A DNA stretch of 13,569 nucleotides from Saprospiraceae bacterium. Its GTDB lineage: Bacteria > Bacteroidota > Bacteroidia > Chitinophagales > Saprospiraceae. Below the pieces are notes generated by a model. It saw only the letters and a program-made list of their open reading frames with translations, did no database searches and was not told where the DNA came from. The DNA lies in assembly GCA_016719855.1 (NCBI GenBank), contig JADJYH010000017.1, positions 1 to 13,569 of the forward strand. The letters are read 5' to 3'. Position numbers and translations under genes: made by a program. Below are positions 7,128 through 13,569 of the stretch, one piece after another; within the stretch, counting starts at the first letter, position 1; each line of letters opens with the position of its first letter.

Positions 7128-7149
7128 GGTATAATGGTATGAGGTATGC
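7121..7149 (+). repeat. Degenerate heptamer tandem repeat (four units of GGTATRA)
   Basis: Units are GGTATAA, GGTATAAT, GGTATGA and GGTATGC in direct succession. The first unit contains the stop codon of the acetyltransferase gene, so the repeat begins inside its last codons and runs into the spacer. Confidence 0.5.
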
Positions 7150-7212
7150 CAGGGCAATTTTGACAAAGGTTTACGCAAACCGCAACAGCAAATCGGGGCA
7201 AACCTTGCTTGG

Positions 7213-8348
7213 ATGCTATCTTTGCGAAAAATTTTTTATGAAAATATCAGTTTTCTTGCCCTTGTTTTCCCTGCATTTTTCTTTGCATGCAATGTTCCCA
7301 AAAATACGGGAACCTCCAAATCCACGACTTACAATCCGGCAACTGACACACTTCGACTGCCCGGTGAAAATCATCTACGCAACGTCCGCCAACTGACCTT
7401 CGGCGGCGACAACGCAGAGGCGTACTGGAGCTTCGACAGCAAGTCGCTCTCGTTTCAGGCCACCAACGAAAAATGGGGCGCTTCTTGCGACCAGATTTTC
7501 ACCATGCCCATCGAATCTGGGACAAATGGCGGTGCAAAACCAATTCAAATAAGCTCCGGCCTCGGCAAAACGACCTGCTCCTACTTCATGCCCGGCAACA
7601 AGACCATCCTCTTCGCAAGTACGCACGGCGAGCACAGTGGCGAGGGCTGCCCAAGTGCGCCCCGAAGCGTGGGCGGCAAGTACGTCTGGGCAATTCACCA
7701 GGAATTCGATATTTATGTGGCTGATTTAAAAGGTAAAATCGTCAAACAACTCACCAATTCGCCCGGCTATGACGCCGAGGGAACGGTATCGCCAGACGGC
7801 AAGAAAATCGTGTTCACCAGCACCCGCTCCGGCGACCTGGAGCTTTGGACGATGAACATTGACGGCTCCGACCAGCGCCAAGTGACCAAGGCACTAGGCT
7901 ACGATGGTGGTGCATTTTTCACGCCTGACAGCAAAAAACTCGTGTTCCGGGCCAGCAGGCCAAAGACCGACGAAGAGGCCAAAACTTACAAGGAACTGCT
8001 CGCTCAGGGCCTTGTACAGCCCACGGCCCTCGAAATATTCATGTGCAACGTGGACGGCTCCGACCTGCGCCAAATCACCAATGTGGGCAAGGCCAACTGG
8101 GCGCCGTTCATGCACCCGTCGGGCAAGAAAATCTTGTTTTGCAGCAACCACCACAGCCAAAGCGGTCGTCAATTCAACGTTTTTCCATCAATATTGACGG
8201 CACGGGACTGGAGCAAATCACCTTCGACACTGGCTTCGATTCCTTCCCGATGTTCTCGCCGGACGGCAAGTACATCGCCTTTTCCAGCAACCGCAACAAC
8301 GGCGGCACTCGGGATACGAACGTGTTTGTGGCGGAGTGGGTGGATTGA
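7213..8348 (+). CDS. TolB-like PD40 beta-propeller lipoprotein
   Basis: The N-terminus is a lipoprotein signal: from ATG 7213 it reads into FLALVFPAFFFAC (Cys26). ATG 7239 gives MKISVFLPLFSL in the next frame and, with a single inserted base, would meet ACNVPKNTG with a more classical lipobox. The start is thus uncertain. The mature part holds PD40/WD40-like propeller repeats: SPDGKKIVFTSTRSGDLELW with NIDGSDQRQVT, TPDSKKLVFRASRP with NVDGSDLRQIT, HPSGKKILFCSNHHSQ with NIDGTGLEQIT, and a last SPDGKYIAFSSNRNNGGT. A frame change near 8180 is needed to reach the end VFVAEWVD at 8348. Propellers of this kind serve as binding scaffolds; some act with peptidase domains, but no catalytic domain is here. 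It lies downstream of the arsenic module, perhaps with its own promoter. A link to arsenic is not shown. Confidence 0.82.
7217..7224 (+). promoter_or_regulatory. Possible -7 box before the PD40 lipoprotein gene
   Basis: TATCTTTG is a perfect TAnnTTTG, 14 nt before ATG 7239. No TTG lies 19-21 nt upstream. If it is real, translation starts at 7239 rather than at 7213, because the box lies inside the longer version. Confidence 0.35.
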
Positions 8349-8352
8349 AAGC

Positions 8353-8384
8353 GGGTGAGAAGGTGAGAGGGCGAGACAGTGAGC
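8353..8384. repeat. Degenerate octamer tandem repeat (four units of RGGTGAGA type)
   Basis: GGGTGAGA, AGGTGAGA, GGGCGAGA and CAGTGAGC follow each other without gaps. The repeat fills nearly all of the 40-nt space between the convergent PD40 and SDR stop codons, where a terminator would be expected and none is seen. Confidence 0.5.
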
Positions 8385-8388
8385 TGGT

Positions 8389-9175
8389 TCAATCGATTTC
8401 CTTTTCTACGGCCCTCGAAATCAGTGGGATCTTGAACCAATTTGGTAGCATGGCCATCAAAAAGCGGCTCATTTTATTGGTAAAACCTAGCACGATGGTG
8501 CCCCTGTTTTGAAACATTTGCCGCAGGGCAATGACTGCCACATCTTCCGGTGTGAGCAATCCAATATTCCCTCTAAACCCCTGGTTTTCAATGCGTTGCG
8601 TGACATCTTGGTTCGTTTTCATCGGCCCGGGATAGACCACGCACACTGAAACGCCGCTTCCTTTCAACTCCTCCCGCAACCCCAGCGACCAGTGCCTTAT
8701 GAATGCCTTGCTCGCAGGATAAACGGTCTTGAAGCCTATCGGGCTGAAAGCAGCCATGCTGCTCACGTTCAGAATCCAAGCTTGGTTTTGCTGGCGCAAA
8801 TTGGGCAGTAGCAGGTGGGTCAGCAGCGTCGTGGCCACGATGTTCAGTTGCAAAATGCCATCGAGGTAGTCTAATTCAACTTCCTCAAAACGTTTCGAGC
8901 CGCCCGCCCTGCGTTGTTGATGAGGATGCTTACTTGATAGTTCTGATTGATGGTTTGCGACAGCGAAAGCACGTTTTCCCGAAGAGAAAGGTCGGTTTCA
9001 AAACAATGGACAAGTATTTGAAAATCAGCGAGTTGTGCGGCTAGTTGATGAAGGTTTTCATTGGGCAAGGCAACCAACAGCAAGTTTGTTTTTCGCTTCG
9101 CAAGCTCGAAGGCCATCGCTCGGCCAAGGCCCTGGGAGGCACCGGTGATGAGTGCGAAGGATGTTTTTTTTTCAT
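8389..9175 (-). CDS. Short-chain dehydrogenase/reductase (SDR), frame-disrupted
   Basis: The start at 9175 gives MKKK, followed after a shift in a run of nine A by SFALITGASQGLGRAMAFEL, with the TGxxxGxG nucleotide-binding motif at about residues 11-18. Next are HCFETDLS, the ILINNAGR motif (about 85-92), a second frame change near 8895, then RFEEVELDYLDGILQLNI. The catalytic set is complete: Ser in WILNVSSMAAFSP, and Tyr and Lys in YPASKAF. The end is typical of classical SDRs (VYPGPMKTNQDV, LTPEDVAVIALRQM). Length is about 262 aa, normal for a classical NAD(P)-dependent oxidoreductase. The substrate cannot be told. Just 4 nt upstream of the start codon lies the end of an IS element, which separates the gene from its former upstream neighbour. 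Confidence 0.85.
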
Positions 9176-9179
9176 ACTA

Positions 9180-9193
9180 GATGATATGCAGAA
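9180..9193 (+). repeat. IS left terminal inverted repeat
   Basis: GATGATATGCAGAA, perfect match to the reverse complement of 10154-10167. Preceded by TA at 9178-9179. Confidence 0.85.
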
Positions 9194-9223
9194 ATAATTT
9201 TTTGATTCACAAATTTTTGATTG

Positions 9224-10066
9224 TCAAGTAGTTGTGCTTTCGATTTTGTTTTTGTTGTAAACGCCGGCTATCAAATTTACCCGCAAACCAAACCGCTTTT
9301 GCTTGTTCCGATAAGGGTATTTTAGGATTAAAAAGATTTTCATCATCCGGTTCACATGTTCAACAACGATTCGCTGACGGGCCAGGGCTTTGTTTTCTTT
9401 TTTTTGTGCCTTTGTCAACTTGTTGTTTTTGGAACCCTTGTGGGGGACCTCAGAGTTTGCGTGCAGTTTCAATATCCCTAAAAAACCAAGGTCCGCCAGT
9501 ATTTTTATGCTTTCGCACACTTTTATCCCGCTTTCTTTGAGCATCCTAAAGTCGTGCGTTGTCCCGTTCGAAATCACGACGCAGAGGATTTGCTTCGTTT
9601 TTGCATCAATGATGAACAGTGATTTTAAGGTGTGGCGCTTCTTTTTGCCACTGTATTTGCGCTTTTGTTTTTTGGGGCGTTCAACGGGTGTTTCCGTAAC
9701 GTCAACGATGACCACCTCGTACTGGCCGTCCCCCGAGGTCAGCGATTTTCGCCCGGGAATGGAGAACTGCCCGCTTTTTATTAGGATGTTCTCCGATTCA
9801 CGGATGGTTCGGCTAACGGTGCTTTGGTCAACGCCAAAATCAACCGCCAAATGTTCTTGGCTGCGGTACTCGCGCCAGTACATCACGGTGAGCAGGACTT
9901 GGTCTTCAATGGACAGGGGGCTGCTGACCCCTTTGCTCGGGTGTTTTCGCTTATGGGCCTTGCTTGACCGGACACACTCGACCATTTCATCGAAGACCCG
10001 ACGGTGGATACCGGTGTACCGGCGAAATTTTTTGCCCTGTAGGGCGCTTATTGATAACCATTTCAT
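9224..10066 (-). CDS. IS5-family DDE transposase
   Basis: The protein has 280 aa from MKWLSISALQGKKFRRYTGI. A TTG at 10102 would add 12 residues, but the ATG is the more likely start. The N-terminal helix-turn-helix (HTH_Tnp_4 type) spans about 50-95, LSIEDQVLLTVMYWREYRSQ then VDFGVDQSTVSRTIRE. The DDE_Tnp_4 catalytic domain shows D122 (VIVDVTETPVERP), D192 (ILADLGFLGI) and E236 (RIVVEHVNRMMKIF), with KKKRHTLKSLFIIDAKT between the first two acids. A lysine-rich stretch (PKKQKRKYSGKKKRH) lies beside the first acid. The frame is intact, and all three acids are present, so the element may still move. Family identity is firm; I did not settle the subgroup (ISL2, IS427 or IS1031 like). Confidence 0.92.
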   Translation of the reverse strand: MKWLSISALQGKKFRRYTGIHRRVFDEMVECVRSSKAHKRKHPSKGVSSPLSIEDQVLLTVMYWREYRSQEHLAVDFGVDQSTVSRTIRESENILIKSGQFSIPGRKSLTSGDGQYEVVIVDVTETPVERPKKQKRKYSGKKKRHTLKSLFIIDAKTKQILCVVISNGTTHDFRMLKESGIKVCESIKILADLGFLGILKLHANSEVPHKGSKNNKLTKAQKKENKALARQRIVVEHVNRMMKIFLILKYPYRNKQKRFGLRVNLIAGVYNKNKIESTTT

Positions 10067-10153
10067 TGGGCAAAGATGCGGATTGCCAAAAAAATTGCCC
10101 AATAAAAAATCACTAACCGTTGGTTGTCAATAATTTGAGCATCTAATTTTTAA

Positions 10154-10167
10154 TTCTGCATATCATC
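10154..10167 (-). repeat. IS right terminal inverted repeat
   Basis: TTCTGCATATCATC on the plus strand, perfect reverse complement of 9180-9193. Followed by TA at 10168-10169. Confidence 0.85.
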
Positions 10168-10174
10168 TACTGAA

Positions 10175-11173
10175 TCAACGATTGGACTTTCCGCTAAATT
10201 CTCTTCCCCATCCAACAGAAAATGCCAAACTGCTTCCTTTTAAAAAGTCATTGAACCTCATGTAGTTGTACCCTATCCTGAACCGCAACAGTGAAGTGTT
10301 GAACCTGCTTGGCCCTCGGTTTTTGTGGCGATAACGGAAGAGTGCCATCGCCCTGTTGCGAAGGAGGTATTGTCAAGCTGGAAGCCTCCTTTTGGGTCGG
10401 ATTTTTCCAGTTTTGAAGGTAAAAAACCATTTAAACTCAGCCGCCATAAGGTATGATAGGACCATTTGTTTTTCTTCCAAACTTCATAACCAACCAGTAC
10501 ATGAGGTGATAATATTCCGACAGGCCACCCCTTGCGCCAATGCCCGTTGGCTTCAAATTCTTGCTTGGTTTTTGAGCCAAAACTGAATTCAATGTCAAGC
10601 ATAAAATTCAGTCGGTTTACCGAAAAGTGGGTGCCAAATTCAATTAAGCCCTGGTGTCCAAGATAATCCGAAAAACTACCGAAAAGTGGGTTGTAGCCAG
10701 TGGCTAAATATACGCCGATTGAACCATCAAAAGGACTTGTAGAAACCGTATCATGGGTAGTTGGGGGAATATTTCCACCCGTGATTTTAAATATCAATGG
10801 CATCGTGAACCGTACACGAACAGGTTTGCCTTGCTGAATTCCTGGCTGCCATTTAGGCATCACTTACAAGCCGCAACGCCTCGGCATCAAGTTCAGGGTC
10901 AATGCCCTGACTATTGTAGGCTCAATTACGTTGCCTTCTTCATCAATGAAAAATTGGGTATAAACTGTGCCTTGAATGCCCTTTCGAGAAGCATTGTCTG
11001 GATAATCCAAATTAGCGGAAATGAACTGATAAAGTGCCATTTCGCCCCCAGGATATTCGGGTTTAACTTCCTCAAATGGAGGAAAGGGAGGGATAGTGTC
11101 ATTTTGGCTAAACGCCAAAATTTGTGCAGTTATGAGAAGAAAGAGTAGGAAAAAAGCAGCGTTTCGAAAGCAT
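10175..11173 (-). CDS. TonB C-terminal domain fused to a probable outer-membrane beta-barrel
   Basis: The start at 11173 gives MLSKRCFF and, after a shift in a run of six T, LLFLLITAQILAFSQNDTIP: a signal peptide. The TonB C-terminal domain follows directly: PEYPGGEMALYQFISANLDY, QGTVYTQFFIDEEGNVIEP, then after a frame change near 10880 GIDPELDAEALRLVS, and after another near 10862 MPKWQPGIQQGKPVRVRFTM. From about residue 145 the sequence alternates polar and aromatic residues like a small outer-membrane barrel (LIEFGTHFSVNRLNFMLDIE, HVLVGYEVWKKNKWSYH). A last frame change near 10345 leads to LLRFRIGYNYMRFNDFLKGS and SLAFSVGWGREF, stop at 10175. Energy-transducing TonB proteins normally have an inner-membrane anchor and a periplasmic linker, both absent here, so energy transduction is unlikely. 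The gene begins 21 nt after pcrA. The barrel call is from residue pattern only. Confidence 0.72.
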
Positions 11174-11194
11174 GTTTTTGATTTTCGGTCAAAC

Positions 11195-13557
11195 CTACCC
11201 CACTATCCGCAGCTCGCAAACTTCAACATGATCCGCTTCTGCTTGTCCACCTCCAAATCTGGAAAAAGATGGTCGCCAGCGCTTGCCGCCGTTGCCGTCA
11301 ATGGCCAAGACCTTGCCTCGCCAAATTTCAGTGTACTACCTTCATGCCCCCCTGAATCTGCTCGCTGGGGCTGGGCTTGAAAGTGGCAGGGGTCAGCTCG
11401 CATGATTTCATCTTGCTGTGGACCCCGTGGTTTGGGCTGCCCGTCCGCCGCTTTTTGAACTCGTTGGCGCTGCGCCGGGGGTGCCGTTGTCCGCTCGAAA
11501 CGGCCTTTGCGGAGCCCCTCGACGAGCTGCTAATCGGCGACGCCGCATCGAGGTGCGCCATGTTGATTTCATCCAAAACCGGCTCGGCGGGTTGCTGCGC
11601 TCCTGCCCAAAACGATAGCGGCTGGCGGCATAACTAAGCGTCAAAACTGTCTGCTCGCGTGATGGCCATTAAAAAAGGCGACGCTCCGTCCAGCCCTCCG
11701 GCGTGTCGAAGCTCATGAATGACGGGAACAACTGTTCCTCCAAGCCCGCAATGAACACGCTCTTGAACTCCAAGCCCTTAGCCGAGTGCACGCTCATCAG
11801 CGTGACATGGTCGCCATCAGCGTCACCTGAATCTTGGTCAGTCATCAGGGCAATGTTTCTGCAAATAACTGGACAACGATTTATCGAATGACGATTCGGG
11901 ATTGACGATTGACGATTCGGGACTCTCGTCATTCGTCAATCGTAAATCGTCAATCGTGTCGTCTTCGACGAAAGTTTTGATACCGTCCAAAAGGCTGTTC
12001 ACGTTGTCCAACCGCTGAATGCCCTCCACGGTCGTGTCCTGCTTGAGTTCGTCCATCAGCCCCGACTTGCGGGCGATGTATTCGGCCACCACGTGGGCAT
12101 CGTGCGTCTTGGCTTTCTCCCCAAAATCCTGAATCATCATCACAAAATTCTCAATGGAATTGCGGGTGCGGGGCGGAAAATCGGTGAGCGGCAGCGCCTC
12201 CCACATCGTGATGCCCCGCTGGTCGGCGAGGGCGCTGATTTTATCAATCGTAGTGCCGCCGATGGCACGCTTTGGGTAGTTGATGACCCGGCGCAGCGCC
12301 TCGTCGTCCTGCTGGTTGATGGCAAGGCGGAGGTAGGCAATCAGGTCTTTCACCTCTTTTCGTTGGTAAAATGACATGCCACCGAACACCCGGTACTGGA
12401 TGTTGTAATGCCGCATCCACTCCTCGAAGACCCTCGATTGGGCGTTGGTGCGGTACAGGATGGCGATTCTCGTTCGATAAATGCCAGCGGTTCTTTTGCT
12501 CCAGGATGGCATCCGCCACCCGTTTGCCCTCCTCGCTGTCCGTTATCGCTCGAATGACCCGGATGCGCTGGCCTTCGCCCTTGTCGCTGAAAATCGTCTT
12601 TGGATTTGCTTGCGGATTGTACGAAATCACCTCGTTGGCCACCGCACGATGTGCTCGGTGGAGCGGTAGATTTGCTCCAGCTTGAAGGTCCTGATGCCGA
12701 AGGCTTGAAGTCCCGCTCGTAGTCGAGGATGTTCTGGATGGTGGCGCCCCCGGAAGGCGTAAATGCTCTGTGCGTCGTCGCCCACCACGCAGATGTTGCG
12801 GGACTCGCCTCGTAGCTGATGAACTTCTTGACGATGGAATATCGCAGGTGGTTCGTGTCCTGGAACTCGTCCACCATCAGGTACTTCGGAGCGCTGGCGG
12901 TTTGTTGGTCACCTCCGGTGGTTCTGGAACAGCCCGTAGAGCCGGAACAGCAGGTCGTCGAAGTCCATCGCCCCGCTGCCACGCTTGCAGCGGGCGACGT
13001 ATTTTTCGTAAATCTGGTGGAAAAACGGGCGCTTGGCCCAATTTGTCCTCCTCCATCATATCCGCCCGATTGACGGCACTTCCGGGGTGATGAGGTTGCT
13101 TTTGCACGAAGAAATCCTCGCCTTGATATTGTTCGAATTGTACTGCTCCTTGTTGAGGTTCATCTCGTTGATGATGGACGTGATGACGCTCTTCGTATCG
13201 TCGGAGTCGTAGATGGTGAAATTGCTGGGGTAACCGATGTGCTGTGCCTCCACCCGCAAAATCTTCGCAAACAGCGAGTGGAACGTGCCCGCCCAAACCC
13301 TGCCCGCCCGTGACCCCACCACTTTTTCGATGCGGGGCCTGCATCTCCCGTGCGGACTTGTTGGTGAAGGTCAGCGCCATGATTTCCCAAGGCGCAATGC
13401 CCGACTGAATCATGTGGGCGATGCGGTAGGTAAGCACCTCGTCTTGCCGGAGCCGGGGCCTGCTATCACGAGCACGGGGCCATCAATCTGCGTCACGGCT
13501 TGGCGTTGACGCGGTTGAGTTCGTCGAGATAGCTATGTTTTACGGTGATTGCGTCAT
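11195..13557 (-). CDS. pcrA: UvrD/PcrA-type superfamily 1 ATP-dependent DNA helicase, heavily frame-disrupted
   Basis: All superfamily 1 motifs can be found in order by joining frames. Walker A is GPGSGKT (near 13440-13460), then ALTFTNKSAREMQ, AGTFHSLFAKILR and YPSNFTIYDSDD. Walker B is LMVDEFQDTNH (near 12850-12885), and motif III has VGDDAQSIYAFRG (near 12750-12800). Then come QIYRST, NEVISYNPQANPKTIFSD, IAILYRTNAQSRVFEEW, RVFGGMSFYQRKEVKDLIAY, VTLMSVHSAKGLEFKSVF (near 11740-11800) and VAITRA (near 11655). The C-terminal tail ends FPDLEVDKQKRIMLKFA, stop at 11195. In other bacteria, PcrA/UvrD works in nucleotide excision repair and clears replication and recombination intermediates. The length, about 790 aa, is normal. 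At least eight frame changes occur. The start at 13557 (MTQSP) needs one shift to meet KHSYLDELN; the true start may lie just past the edge. Confidence 0.88.
11885..11958 (-). repeat. GATTGACGA-type low-complexity repeat inside pcrA
   Basis: The segment is built of variants of ATTGACGATT and its complement. ACGATTGACGAT at 11905-11916 is a perfect inverted match of 11946-11957. It is read in frame by pcrA as DTIDDLRLTNDESPESSIV and following residues, in the acidic variable linker before motif V, just upstream of SFDKSLSSYLQ. Confidence 0.6.
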
Positions 13558-13569
13558 TTTTCAAGGAAA

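Larger units (their letters stand above)
9180..10167 (-). mobile_element. Complete IS5-type insertion sequence, 988 bp
   Basis: The element is bounded by 14-bp perfect terminal inverted repeats (GATGATATGCAGAA at 9180-9193, its reverse complement at 10154-10167). Similarity continues inward imperfectly for about 40 bp. It is flanked by TA on both sides (9178-9179 and 10168-10169), consistent with a 2-bp target duplication. It carries one intact transposase gene on the minus strand, in the same direction as the surrounding genes. Its coding frame is fully open while neighbouring genes are broken by indels. Ends and repeats are read directly; the subgroup within the IS5 family is uncertain. Confidence 0.85.

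Noticed and set aside
8343..8394. GATTGAA ... TTCAATC inverted repeat as a bidirectional terminator
   Set aside because: Only 7 bp of stem with a 38-nt loop and no T-run on either side.
9176..9223. Outward promoter at the IS end driving the SDR gene
   Set aside because: TATTTCTG is one mismatch from TAnnTTTG, but TTTG lies only 13 nt upstream, too close for the Bacteroidetes spacing. Not strong enough to annotate.
9390..10133. A 247-codon plus-strand open frame across the IS element
   Set aside because: It is the antisense of the transposase gene, whose protein has clear DDE residues and a helix-turn-helix. The antisense product shows no family pattern.
1..13569. CRISPR arrays, tRNA or rRNA genes
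   Set aside because: No regularly spaced repeats, no cloverleaf with a conserved TTCRANNC-type loop and no rRNA segments were noticed on either strand.

Overview
The window looks like chromosome from a Bacteroidota bacterium, most likely of the Saprospiria type. The signs are a protein with a dockerin-like N-terminus and a Por/T9SS-type C-terminal sorting tail, lipoproteins with acidic residues just after the lipid cysteine, a promoter of the TTG-N20-TAnnTTTG form, and an Ada/PcrA gene set of Bacteroidetes flavour. Many genes change reading frame one or more times while the protein stays recognisable across the breaks. pcrA, which is rarely dispensable, has at least eight such changes. I therefore read most breaks as sequencing or assembly indels and annotate each gene over its full reconstructed span.

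Layout from left to right. (1) An ada-type alkylation repair gene on the minus strand, cut by the left edge, with a good promoter. (2) A helical, TPR-like hypothetical gene on the minus strand. (3) Divergent from it by 30 nt, a secreted dockerin/cohesin-like/T9SS protein on the plus strand. (4) A 300-nt AT-rich gap with a perfect 16-bp palindrome. (5) A large surface lipoprotein of unknown function with a cysteine-dense patch, closed by a strong terminator. (6) A compact arsenic-type module on the plus strand: arsR, an unlisted 26-codon Gly/Cys-rich micro-ORF, a hairpin terminator, a DUF6428-like protein and an ArsN-like GNAT acetyltransferase. (7) A TolB/PD40 propeller lipoprotein on the plus strand. 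(8) A minus-strand set whose order of transcription is pcrA/uvrD helicase, then a TonB-domain/beta-barrel fusion, then a short-chain dehydrogenase. A complete 988-bp IS5-type element sits in what was a 9-nt gap between the last two genes.

The most interesting part is the arsenic module. The same 17-nt sequence, an imperfect palindrome, lies in front of arsR and again in front of the micro-ORF, so one repressor probably controls two start points. Three consecutive products (ArsR, the micropeptide, the DUF6428 protein) end in or next to a vicinal Cys-Cys pair. The micro-ORF overlaps a hairpin that could compete with the terminator just after its stop codon. It is either a tiny thiol peptide for metalloid binding or a leader peptide for attenuation of the downstream genes. 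No efflux pump or arsenate reductase is present in the window.
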